A DNA stretch of 13,695 nt, taken from assembly GCF_009827295.1 (NCBI RefSeq), contig NZ_WTYD01000006.1, forward strand, positions 1 to 13,695. Reading direction: 5' to 3'. The notes under the pieces are model-generated. The model was not told where the DNA came from. It saw only the letters and a program-made list of their open reading frames with translations, and ran no database searches. This DNA comes from Qipengyuania pelagi. GTDB lineage: Bacteria > Pseudomonadota > Alphaproteobacteria > Sphingomonadales > Sphingomonadaceae. The position numbers were made by a program, and so were the translations under genes. Position 1 is the first letter of the stretch; each line of letters begins with the position of its first letter. Shown piece by piece: positions 1 through 6,612 of this stretch.

Positions 1-726
1 TTCGGAAAAGGCAGGATAGGTCTCGAAGATCGTCGCAAGCAGCGTGGCGAGGGTCACTTCTTTGCCCTCGGGCTGGGACTTTTCACTGTGCGGCCGGACG
101 AATTCGTGCGCGCGCCCCAGCGCGGAAATCCGGCCTAGCAAGTCGCGCGACGCTTCGCCGAACGCTTCATTTGCGCGCGCAGTCAGGCTGATCAAACCGG
201 AAACAATCGCGAAGATGTTCTTGATGCGATGGCTGAGCTCCTGGCTCAGGATTTCGTTTTGGAGGGCGGTGCGCTTCTGCTCGTCGATATCCGTGCAAGT
301 GCCGATCCAGCGCTGGATATCACCCTGCTCGTTGAGGATCGGCAGCGCACGACCGATCATCCAGCGATAATCACCGCTGTGATGCCGCAGGCGATATTCA
401 ACCTCGTACGGTTCGCCGGTAGCGAGGCTGTGATTCCATTTCTTCCATGAGTCGGCCTGGTCATCCTCATGGAACATCCCGGCCCATCCTTCGCCGTCGG
501 TTGATCCGACAGGGACACCCGTGAATTCATACCAGCGCGCATTGTAATAATCGTGGGAGCCGTCGGGAAGAGTCGACCATACCATCTGCGGCATGGTGTC
601 GGCGAGCGCATGGAAAGCGGCTCCGGCGGATTGCAGCGCATGCTCTTTAGCCAGGGGCAAGACATCCGGCGCCGAAGAGGATTCGCGGCTGCCAAGCTGG
701 AAATTCGTGATGACTTTTGCATTCAT
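1..726 (-). CDS. PAS-domain HWE/HisKA_2-type sensor histidine kinase, 3' end outside window
   Basis: The minus strand is open for 242 codons from an ATG at 726 down to base 1 with no stop, so the C terminus lies outside the window. Residues about 35-150 form a PAS/PAC sensor domain (MPQMVW near 45-50, YNARWYEFTG near 61-70, WIGTCTDIDEQ near 140-150). The segment from about 160 carries an HWE/HisKA_2 phosphoacceptor box, SQELSHRIKNIFAIVSG, in which His166 should be phosphorylated. The ATP-binding domain with the HWE residues is not visible. There is no LOV cysteine motif in the PAS domain, so a flavin blue-light sensor is not supported. No membrane segment is present in the visible part, so it is probably cytosolic. 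A purine-rich GGGAAGG lies upstream of the ATG but rather far for an ideal ribosome site. HWE kinases are common in alphaproteobacteria and often feed the general stress response; the actual signal is unknown. Confidence 0.9.
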   Translation of the reverse strand, partial: MNAKVITNFQLGSRESSSAPDVLPLAKEHALQSAGAAFHALADTMPQMVWSTLPDGSHDYYNARWYEFTGVPVGSTDGEGWAGMFHEDDQADSWKKWNHSLATGEPYEVEYRLRHHSGDYRWMIGRALPILNEQGDIQRWIGTCTDIDEQKRTALQNEILSQELSHRIKNIFAIVSGLISLTARANEAFGEASRDLLGRISALGRAHEFVRPHSEKSQPEGKEVTLATLLATIFETYPAFSE

Positions 727-1068
727 AGCCAGCTTGTGACCTTCCCGGGATGAACAGAATCGGACCGATTGGATACCTGTCGTATCTTGTTGATTTTCAA
801 ACGTCGACGCTGCTCGCTCACGCAAGGCGGTGAGACACGCGGCCGAGACGAATCGAGAGCCTCAAATCCCCCGCGGCATCGAAACCGGTTGCTACCAATA
901 GGGTCACTCAACGAGCCATCTCTGCACAGCCATCCGATCGCGTTTTTATCCCGCAAATTTCCGATTTCGCGAATTGCGGGATAAATCCGTTCAGAGCCTC
1001 TATTCGCCCAACGTAACCTCGTCGCGGACCTCCGGGCCAATAGGACGCTCGACTGCCTTTTCGGCTTC
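727..1068. other. Gene-free stretch between kinase and integrase stub
   Basis: I find no convincing gene in this stretch of about 340 bases. The open frames on both strands have arginine- and serine-rich translations without family resemblance. It contains the inverted repeat described at 945-985 and should also hold the kinase promoter, but no -35/-10 pair was clear enough to call. The frame of the integrase remnant runs back into this region without a stop for some way, yet the translation upstream of about 1069 no longer resembles an integrase. Confidence 0.6.
945..985. repeat. 12-bp perfect inverted repeat with inner palindrome
   Basis: TTTATCCCGCAA at 945-956 is the exact reverse complement of TTGCGGGATAAA at 974-985, separated by 17 bases. 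Inside the spacer lies the 8-bp palindrome TTCGCGAA (966-973). The AT-rich outer ends and symmetric layout would suit a recombinase or repressor site or a small hairpin. It lies about 85 bases upstream of an integrase remnant, so an attachment or recombination site is conceivable, but nothing in the sequence proves that. Confidence 0.6.
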
Positions 1069-1227
1069 TCGCTGCGGCGGACGAAGGCTGCGATGATCTA
1101 CCGGGCCACAGGCAACATTCGAGCTATTCAGATCCTGCTCGGTCATTCCAAGATCGAGAACACGGTCCGGTACCTCGGCGTCGACGTCGAAGATGCCTTG
1201 TTGCTGGCAGAGCGGACCGAGATCTGA
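1069..1227 (+). pseudogene. Tyrosine integrase remnant, C-terminal catalytic stub
   Basis: Reading in frame from about 1069 to the TGA at 1225-1227 gives 52 residues typical of the C-terminal end of a phage/ICE-type tyrosine integrase. It includes SLRRTKAAMIYRATGN (the H-x-x-R region, with Leu-Arg-Arg where the arginine belongs), then IQILLGHSKIENTVRYLGVD, holding the conserved LGH histidine and the nucleophilic tyrosine in the VRYL segment. The N-terminal arm-binding and core-binding domains and the first catalytic arginine and lysine are absent, and the frame further upstream shows no integrase similarity. There is no plausible start codon at the boundary. It is therefore a decayed fragment left by an old mobile element, unable to act on its own. 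A GC-rich hairpin follows directly. Confidence 0.85.
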
Positions 1228-1234
1228 CTTTCAC

Positions 1235-1263
1235 GCGGCCGGCCGGTCATCTCGGCCGGCTGC
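1235..1263 (+). terminator. Strong GC hairpin after the integrase stub (terminator-like)
   Basis: An 11-bp stem, GCGGCCGGCCG at 1235-1245 against CGGCCGGCTGC at 1253-1263, closes a 7-base loop and has one G-T wobble. It begins 7 bases after the integrase stop codon, as expected for a terminator of that gene. No uridine run follows (only TTC), so intrinsic termination is uncertain. It may instead be a mobile-element end structure that survived with the integrase tail. Confidence 0.5.
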
Positions 1264-1319
1264 TTCAGGGAAAGTGCTGAGGTGCGCTGATCGACTGACT
1301 TTGGGGTGGGAAGCGGACT

Positions 1320-1339
1320 GGCAGGTTTTTCGGCCTGCC
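1320..1339 (-). terminator. Weak hairpin downstream of the SMR gene
   Basis: GGCAGG (1320-1325) pairs with CCTGCC (1334-1339) around an 8-base loop, some 50 bases beyond the stop of the minus-strand SMR gene. The position suits a transcription terminator for the regulator/SMR pair, but there is no clear T-run after it on the minus strand, so support is only positional and structural. Confidence 0.3.
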
Positions 1340-1387
1340 CCCGTTGTTGAACAGAATAACGCTCGTTCCTCATTTCAACACCATTCG

Positions 1388-1726
1388 TCAGGGCGCCGTG
1401 CGAATGGTCGTCAGATTAAGCCCAATGGCGCCGATAAGGATTAGCGCCATAAAGCCCGCCTGCGCCCAGGATAGGTTCTGACGGAACACGATCCAGCCAA
1501 TCGCCGCTATGGCAACAATCCCCACCCCCGACCAGACGGCATAGGCGACCCCCATCGGAATGCGCGTCATCGCGAAAGCGAGCAGCCAGAAGCATACGCC
1601 GTAGCCTGCCATGGCTGCGATACCATAGCCCCATCGGGTCATCCCCTGAGAGGCGTTGAGCAGGCTGGTCGAGGCCACCTCAAGCGCGATCGCGCCAAGC
1701 AACAGCACCCACGCATTGATCGTCAT
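1388..1726 (-). CDS. EmrE-like small multidrug resistance (SMR) efflux transporter
   Basis: This gene encodes 112 residues, the usual length of SMR proteins, with four hydrophobic segments at roughly 4-22, 31-51, 57-78 and 85-106. The family signatures are clear: Glu16 in the first helix (GAIALEVASTS), which in EmrE binds protons and drugs, and the AYAVWSGVGI motif holding the Tyr and Trp that line the binding site. SMR proteins act as inner-membrane dimers that exchange protons for lipophilic cations such as quaternary ammonium compounds. The ATG at 1726 was chosen over a longer frame opening because it follows an AGGAG ribosome site, fits the family N terminus and overlaps the TGA of the upstream regulator stub by one base, indicating translational coupling. 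The sequence looks closer to the EmrE/QacE drug-efflux branch than to guanidinium exporters, but substrate cannot be read from sequence alone. Confidence 0.92.
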   Translation of the reverse strand: MTINAWVLLLGAIALEVASTSLLNASQGMTRWGYGIAAMAGYGVCFWLLAFAMTRIPMGVAYAVWSGVGIVAIAAIGWIVFRQNLSWAQAGFMALILIGAIGLNLTTIRTAP

Positions 1727-2340
1727 CACCGCTTCTCCTGTCCAGCGGGCCGCGCGAACCATGCCGGCATTGGGCCGATATCCTCGCCCCGATTCAGCGC
1801 CGCGGGTGTCGCCGTCATAATGAAGTCCCACACCGGCTTGCTGAAACCGGGATCGACCTTGCCTTCCCAGCGCGCCATGTCGTCATACATCCGGGTCGTC
1901 CCCTTCCACATCGCGGGCGTGGCGTTGCGGCTGAAAGGTTCGAGCAACGCGAACCATTCTCGCACGAAGGCGAGAGCTGCATCGCTGTCCGGTTCGAGCG
2001 GCAGCGCCGCTTCGATCCGGGCGCTGAGCGCGTGCCACTGCGCCTGATAGGCCTCTTGGCTAAACTCGGGCGCATCGGCCATGTGTTCTTGCCATTCAGC
2101 CTGTTCCTCGGGGGTGTAATACTGGTCCACCACATCCTGCCAGGCTTGGGTCTGGTCGGTCATGAGTTTTTCTCCGTCACGAATGAGCGAGCAAAACGTC
2201 GCGGCATCGAGCGGCTCGCCTCGGTCGATGCGGGACAATGCGGTATCGATGAGGCCTATAGCGTCAGCGATCTCCTCGGCCTGTTCGGCCAGGCGCCTAC
2301 GCTGCGCGCTAAGCAAGGCGAGAAGGTTGATCGGTACCGC
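1726..2340 (-). pseudogene. MerR-family regulator lacking its DNA-binding domain (TipAS-like effector half)
   Basis: The open frame continues upstream to 2370, but the regulator-like part begins at about 2340. From there it reads as the linker helix and effector-binding half of a MerR/TipAL-type activator: a dimerisation helix (LLALLSAQRRRLAEQAEEIA and GLIDTALSRIDRGEPLD), then a TipAS-like helical domain (QAWQDVVDQYYTPEEQAEWQ, ending near MPAWFARPAG). The N-terminal winged helix-turn-helix of about 65 residues is missing. The bases upstream of about 2335 belong instead to a different, antirestriction-like reading frame, so a deletion or recombination joined the two. An internal ATG at 2163 (MTDQTQAW) could still express the effector domain alone, as TipA genes are known to do. 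Its stop overlaps the SMR start, so the intact ancestor probably sensed a drug and controlled the pump. DNA-binding function is presumably lost. Confidence 0.8.
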
Positions 2341-2479
2341 AAGAACGTAGGGGCCGCGAGACCGGCACACCGCGCCATGGCTTAACCCAGGGCTTTGTCC
2401 CTTGCTCGAGCTTTTCGATGATGGCGGCGGTGATGCGCTCCGCTGGCGATGTCGAAGCAGTGCGGCGGGACTTGGTCAT
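2309..2479 (-). pseudogene. ArdC-like antirestriction protein, N-terminal fragment
   Basis: An ATG at 2479, preceded by an AGGAG ribosome site, opens a frame whose first 48 or so residues resemble the N-terminal domain (DUF1738) of ArdC-type antirestriction proteins: PAERITAAIIEKLEQGTKPW, then VKPWRGVPVSRPLRSCGT. ArdC proteins are plasmid-borne, bind single-stranded DNA through this domain, and carry a C-terminal metalloprotease-like domain; full length is around 300 residues. Here similarity ends at about base 2335, within or beside a GGTACC hexamer (2333-2338), and the frame then runs through foreign sequence to a TAG at 2309. The fragment is thus truncated, and the lost part has been replaced by the tail of a MerR-type regulator. 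It points to a conjugative plasmid or integrative element in the history of this region. Confidence 0.75.
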
Positions 2480-2925
2480 GGGAGATCTCCTGATCGCCGG
2501 GACGGACATGCCCCGGCTCAGGAAGAGCAAAGCGCCCTCCTCTCTCCTTCAATGATGACCGTTATGCGCCTTAATGTCGGCCATTTGAGCTCGCTTGAAT
2601 CTTTTCCGAAAGCTGCCTGTCGTCAGCATCAGCCCAGATGGCAGCTTCGCACCTTAGCAACCACTCCTTGCGATCGGCGTGCTGACCCCCCCGAGAGTGG
2701 GCGTCGGTTCAGCACAAGGGATCGCTGCAAATGTGCGCTCCTATTGCGACCGCCTTGGTCGGCAGCGCCGAGGCATTGCATAACAAATGCAACGATAACG
2801 GGTCGGTATCCTCGCTAGAACGGGGATAGTTGTGAGGCTGCGATTAATAGAACTTATACAGTTTTCGCGCCTTCGCGTTGGGATTGTCAAATGGCTCGGA
2901 GAAAAAGGGCAAGAAGCCGTGTGCA
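2480..2925. other. Gene-free stretch with inverted repeats
   Basis: No credible gene was found in these 446 bases; the open frames read as low-quality arginine/proline-rich translations. Three inverted repeats stand out: AAGCTGCC at 2610-2617 with GGCAGCTT at 2640-2647; GTGCTGA at 2679-2685 with TCAGCAC at 2709-2715; and TTGCAT at 2776-2781 with ATGCAA at 2787-2792, the last having a 5-base spacer and operator-like geometry. The right end lies just downstream of the thioesterase stop and should include the terminator of the peroxidase operon, but no clean hairpin with a T-run was found. Confidence 0.55.
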
Positions 2926-3345
2926 TTAAGCTACAATGGCGAAATGCCTCGCCAACTCGTGCGTGATGCGGTGCAGCTGCCGTGTTTCTCGGTCGATGCA
3001 GCACAGGGTCGTGTCCACTTCGGCGACAGACACGCTGCCGCGGCTGAACTGTATTTCGAATTGCGAGCGGGACCCACGAAAGCCCCTGAGGAGGACTTTC
3101 GCCTCGAGCTGGTCGCCGAGAAACGCCTCGCTGCGATATCTGATGTCGTGGCGCAGGGCGATCCATGCGATCTTTGCGACCTCCTCCGCCGGCGCATGTG
3201 CGACCCAATAGGCGGTGATCGCCTGCTGCACCCAGGTCAGATAGACCGCATTGTTGACGTGATCGAGCTCGTCGATCGCATCAGGGCCGACCGTGATGGG
3301 ATAGACGAAAGCCGAACCGCCCTCCTGCCCCCTCTGTGGGTTCAT
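2926..3345 (-). CDS. Hotdog-fold acyl-CoA thioesterase (4HBT/YbgC-FadM type)
   Basis: This encodes 139 residues, the normal size for a single hotdog domain of the 4-hydroxybenzoyl-CoA thioesterase superfamily. The diagnostic stretch is DELDHVNNAVYLTWVQQA at about residues 25-42, corresponding to the D-x-x-x-H-V-N-N-x-x-Y-L motif of YbgC/FadM-like enzymes, where the aspartate takes part in hydrolysis of the thioester. The central strands (ALRHDIRYRSEAFLGDQLEA and GSRSQFEIQF) also match the fold. Such proteins are cytosolic and cleave acyl-CoA to free acid and CoA; the acyl chain here cannot be deduced. The ATG at 3345 overlaps the TGA of the DyP gene in an ATGA arrangement, so it is the last, translationally coupled gene of the operon. 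Its place there suggests release of fatty acids or oxidised acyl chains handled by the haem enzymes (inference). Confidence 0.85.
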   Translation of the reverse strand: MNPQRGQEGGSAFVYPITVGPDAIDELDHVNNAVYLTWVQQAITAYWVAHAPAEEVAKIAWIALRHDIRYRSEAFLGDQLEAKVLLRGFRGSRSQFEIQFSRGSVSVAEVDTTLCCIDRETRQLHRITHELARHFAIVA

Positions 3346-4730
3346 GGGCTCGCGCCTTCGTCCCATGCGCCGTCGCCAATCCAGCGCAGGGCCGTGAGCG
3401 AGGGCATGAACATGTATTCTCCGCCGCGCAGCCGGTTGAAGGTGGTCACGCCATCGATTTTTCGGCGCACCGGCGTTTCGGGAATGGTGAAAGTCCCGGA
3501 CGTCTGGTGCAGACCGACGATCGGATCCCGTTCTTCGCCCAGGTCGACGAAGTTGCCACGGTTGATCCATTCCTGCTGGAGAAATTCGATCGTATCGAAT
3601 GCCCTGGCGCTGATGAAAATGAAGAACAGCCCGCGATCCTCCTGCGCATCGGACTCCGACGTCACGTCGCGGCTCCATTTCGGACCGTAGGTAGATGAGC
3701 GCCTGATGATGCGGTGGATGTTCACATCGCTGAGGATCGTAAGCTGGCTGTCGCGCGGATTGAGGCGGCGCATATGCGCGGCGTGCGGGCAGACGAGGCC
3801 GCGATGATCGTCTTCGTAGGAGAAGTCGTTGTTGCGTCGGGAATCGGCGCCGAGTTCCGGATCGTCCCGGTCCGGCGCTAACGGCAATGGCGCACCGCTC
3901 TGCCACCGGCCGAACATCTTCGCGGCTATATAATCCTGCTCTCCTTCGTCGGCGGATTGCTCGCGCAGGAAGTCGTTAAACGCGCCGACGCGGCTCTGAT
4001 ATTTTCGCAGCACGATGTATGACCCGTTGCGCCCAAGCGGTGCGGGTTGCGGCATGGCGAGCGGGCTACCGGTCTCGCTGTTCTCGCCCAGGATGAATTC
4101 TCCAGGCGCGATCGCGCGCTCCTGACCGGGCAAGGGGTCGACCCCGCTCCCGTCGACCAACGGCTGCGAAATGCTGTCGCGAAAGCCGAAGGGGTTCTTT
4201 GCGTCCTCGTCGGCACCGAAACGGTGCGTACCGATCAGCGTGATGCCGGTGGATTTTTCCAGTTCGGCCTCGGCCTTTGCCAGCACGTCGTCGAGCGCAT
4301 CGTCGTCGCGCGCATAAATGGTCAATGCGATATGGCAAGTGCCGGGGCGATAGGGATCCTCCCATGTTTCGGGCGCGTTTTCGCCGAAATCGCGTAGCTG
4401 CTCGGCGCGGGCGGCCATGCCTTGCTGGAAGGCCAGCGGAAAACTCTCCAACGAGGTTTCGGGCAGCCCGAGCGCCTTCAAGCCGTCATAGCTGATGGCG
4501 ACGCCGGTCCACGAGTCCAGCTCGTCCGTCCAACCCGATGCAGCGGGGATATGGTCGGCCAGGCGGCGCAAAAGATCCCGCCCTCCGGCGGCCTCGTCGA
4601 CATGGATCATCGAATGGATGCCGACATAGGGTTCGGGCCGGGATCGAAGGATCAGCGCCTGGATATCGTCGAGTTGGAGCTTGACCTTGTCCGGACGGAA
4701 GCGGGCGGAAAGTTCTTGCAGAATGCCCAT
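3342..4730 (-). CDS. DyP-type haem peroxidase
   Basis: This 462-residue protein is a dye-decolourising peroxidase of the longer, cyanobacterial/fungal-like type. Markers in order are FGFRDSISQP at 181-190 (the GxxDG region, with catalytic Asp185), CPHAAHMRRLNPRDS at 314-328, the proximal-histidine segment NIHRIIRRSSTYGP (337-350, His339 as predicted haem ligand), and RGLFFIFIS from Arg366, the likely distal arginine. The glycine that normally follows the catalytic aspartate is replaced by Ser186. No signal peptide or Tat motif is seen, so it is probably cytosolic. DyP enzymes use H2O2 or organic peroxides to oxidise dyes, phenols or other donors. The ATG at 4730 lies one base after the stop of the preceding gene, and its stop overlaps the thioesterase start. 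A role in hydroperoxide metabolism with the catalase-like protein is inferred from the operon. Confidence 0.9.
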   Translation of the reverse strand: MGILQELSARFRPDKVKLQLDDIQALILRSRPEPYVGIHSMIHVDEAAGGRDLLRRLADHIPAASGWTDELDSWTGVAISYDGLKALGLPETSLESFPLAFQQGMAARAEQLRDFGENAPETWEDPYRPGTCHIALTIYARDDDALDDVLAKAEAELEKSTGITLIGTHRFGADEDAKNPFGFRDSISQPLVDGSGVDPLPGQERAIAPGEFILGENSETGSPLAMPQPAPLGRNGSYIVLRKYQSRVGAFNDFLREQSADEGEQDYIAAKMFGRWQSGAPLPLAPDRDDPELGADSRRNNDFSYEDDHRGLVCPHAAHMRRLNPRDSQLTILSDVNIHRIIRRSSTYGPKWSRDVTSESDAQEDRGLFFIFISARAFDTIEFLQQEWINRGNFVDLGEERDPIVGLHQTSGTFTIPETPVRRKIDGVTTFNRLRGGEYMFMPSLTALRWIGDGAWDEGASP

Positions 4731-4731
4731 G

Positions 4732-5427
4732 TCAATAATCCACGCCTTCGGGTTGCGCGATGGCCGTGCTCAGCTCGTCGAGAGCCTTGCTCGTGGCGGG
4801 ATCCATATCCGCATTCGCCCGGGATTTTTCGAGGAAGTCATCCAGCGCGTGCTCCATCCGCTGGTACCGGCGGGTATCCACAACCGTCACTTGCGGATTG
4901 GCCACAAACCATCCCGATGCATCGATCTGGTGATCGGCGATAAAGTCCTTCACCTTGGGGCTGTCGATCCCCGGCCAGCCTTCGACATTGGCGAACAGCA
5001 GGTCCATCAACCCCGGAATCTTGGTGGCGAAATCGTTAATATAGGTGTCCCAGTCGCCATCATAGGTTGTGGCGAACAGGATGCGCGTGTCGTCGTCGAA
5101 AAATACGAAGCGCATATCGTGCAAGGTCGACACCCGCTGCGCGCCGTCCATATTGCCGTTGGTGAGGTCGAAGATGCGACGCAGGCGGTCCGCCCCGCCG
5201 GGCTTGACCTTGGCGATGGCGGTCAGTTCGGACACATTGCCCGACTGCATTCCCGCGCGCCCCGCCTTGTTGGCGGTACCCTTGTAATCGGGATTGTGGT
5301 CGCGGATCATCGCTTCCAGCGCGATTTTCGCGAGCTGCGGCAGGTCTTCTGCCAGCTCGCGCGCACGGCGGCGGATTTCTTCGGGCTTGCTCTCATCGGC
5401 AAGACGCGGATCGGTGCTTTTGGTCAT
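4732..5427 (-). CDS. Conserved protein of unknown function in peroxidase operon (YDGD motif)
   Basis: I cannot name a function for this 231-residue protein. It has no signal peptide or membrane segment. The N-terminal 45 residues are charged and helical (PEEIRRRARELAEDLPQLAK). A strand-like segment, SELTAIAKVKPGGADRLRRI near 66-85, recalls the start of a ferredoxin-like alpha/beta domain as in DyP halves. The clearest motif follows at about 99-130: STLHDMRFVFFDDDTRILFA, then TTYDGDWDTYINDFATKIPG. From memory, a pattern of His-x-x-Arg-Phe-Val, acidic residues, then YDGxWxxYxxDF recurs in uncharacterised proteins linked to oxidative or lipid genes, but I cannot verify this. AAGGAG stands at the proper distance before the ATG at 5427. 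It starts 25 bases after the catalase-like gene stop and ends one base before the DyP gene, so all are surely cotranscribed; it may be a partner or donor protein for the peroxidase. Confidence 0.85.
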   Translation of the reverse strand: MTKSTDPRLADESKPEEIRRRARELAEDLPQLAKIALEAMIRDHNPDYKGTANKAGRAGMQSGNVSELTAIAKVKPGGADRLRRIFDLTNGNMDGAQRVSTLHDMRFVFFDDDTRILFATTYDGDWDTYINDFATKIPGLMDLLFANVEGWPGIDSPKVKDFIADHQIDASGWFVANPQVTVVDTRRYQRMEHALDDFLEKSRANADMDPATSKALDELSTAIAQPEGVDY

Positions 5428-5452
5428 GGCGCGCTCCTTTTGCGCTTGGTGG

Positions 5453-6538
5453 TCAATCGGGAATGTCGGACAGGGCCTGCGGCTCTATGCGCGGGCGATC
5501 GTTCTGAGTGTGACGATAGGTGCTGGACCGTTCGTAGGCCGCGCGGCGAATGCGCATGATGCCGCCCAGCGGGCGATGCGCCTCGACGCCGTTCCATGGA
5601 TTGAACGACAGCACATCGTCGCCGAAAACCTGGCGTGGCGGGCTGTAGGGGTCCTGGCTGTCGAAGCGCAGCGTGGCGATGGCACGATGGGGAGACTTTT
5701 CCTCTTCCCACAACACGGCAGCATCTTCCACCGGCATCGTTTCGAGATCGGTGCAGAGCTGCGCGCGCAATTCATATTCGGTGCCGTTCGCGCGGAAAAA
5801 ATCGCCGATTACGTCGCGCATGGTCGAATATTGGACGTCTTCGAGATCCCGACCGGTCAAATCGCGCACGGATTGGGATTTCGGGGCGAGCGACAGTTTG
5901 GCGACATGGTCGCCGAACCGGACAGCGGCCTGCGTATGATAGGTTTCGCCGAGAGGATGATTGTTGTCGCGCGCCAACCCCTCGAGCGTCGCGCTCGGCA
6001 CCTTGCCCACCGCTTCCACCGCATCCTTCGCGCCGCGCGCCACGCCGGCAACGAGGCGTTGGAAGAAATCGGGCGCATGCGCGTTCTTTTCGAGCAGACC
6101 CAGCATCTGCTTGTATTTCGGGATCGTGCCGAAGGCGAGCACCGGGAAATTCACCATCAGGAAATCCTGGTTCTCGCCACCGATGTCGGGCGAAAGCCGG
6201 TCACCCGGAACGCCGATCACCTTGATCGCGAAACCGCGCGGGGCCGGAACCTCGTCCGAATGGATATCGCCCGGCGCGGACGAAAGCCGCGCGACGACCT
6301 CGCAGGTCTTCGGAGAAGCGAAGATGCCCTGCGCAAGCTCAGCCGACAGACCGTCGTGCACGGTCATGCTACCCTTAAGGATCGCGTGCGATTTCGCATG
6401 GGCATCGCGATGGGCGTGCCGATGCCGTTCGAACGCGTTGCGCGCCGTCGCATTCATCTGTTCGACGATCTCGCGCGTCAGCCGCTGTTCGTCGGGATCG
6501 ACTTGCTCGACATTGGGGGTGAACCGTATGGGCTGCAT
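5453..6538 (-). CDS. Small catalase-family haem protein (mini-catalase / allene-oxide-synthase-like)
   Basis: This 361-residue protein keeps the haem core of the catalase family but is about 120 residues shorter than ordinary monofunctional catalases (about 480). Visible catalytic positions are His47 in DAHAKSHAILKG (the distal HAKG histidine), Arg84 in ARLSSAPGD, the RGFAIKVIG strand at 101-109, Asn123 in GGENQDFLM (distal asparagine), and the proximal Arg331/Tyr335 pair in RRAAY, the R-x-x-x-Y haem-ligand motif. Small proteins of this type include allene oxide synthase-like enzymes and mini-catalases that act on fatty-acid hydroperoxides, in some bacteria fused or adjacent to lipoxygenases. 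The ATG at 6538 was chosen because an AGGAG lies about nine bases before it and family similarity starts there; the frame is open further upstream but unlikely to be translated. It is the first gene of the operon. Substrate (H2O2 or lipid hydroperoxide) cannot be settled from sequence. Confidence 0.9.
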   Translation of the reverse strand: MQPIRFTPNVEQVDPDEQRLTREIVEQMNATARNAFERHRHAHRDAHAKSHAILKGSMTVHDGLSAELAQGIFASPKTCEVVARLSSAPGDIHSDEVPAPRGFAIKVIGVPGDRLSPDIGGENQDFLMVNFPVLAFGTIPKYKQMLGLLEKNAHAPDFFQRLVAGVARGAKDAVEAVGKVPSATLEGLARDNNHPLGETYHTQAAVRFGDHVAKLSLAPKSQSVRDLTGRDLEDVQYSTMRDVIGDFFRANGTEYELRAQLCTDLETMPVEDAAVLWEEEKSPHRAIATLRFDSQDPYSPPRQVFGDDVLSFNPWNGVEAHRPLGGIMRIRRAAYERSSTYRHTQNDRPRIEPQALSDIPD

Positions 6539-6612
6539 GGGCAACAACTCCTGCCTGTTTTGCCTGCTGAAAAGGATCGACGGGAAACCGATCCTCTGGC
6601 CGGGCATTTGAA

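Noticed and set aside
723..1040. Minus-strand open frame of 105 codons upstream of the kinase
   Set aside because: The translation is arginine/serine-rich with no family resemblance and overlaps the kinase start in another frame.
2878..3690. Plus-strand open frame of 270 codons
   Set aside because: It is antisense to the thioesterase and DyP genes, whose translations carry clear family motifs; its own translation resembles nothing.
4681..5559. Plus-strand open frame of 292 codons
   Set aside because: It lies opposite the 231-residue operon gene and parts of its neighbours; no domain was recognised and the minus strand has good ribosome sites and tight spacing.
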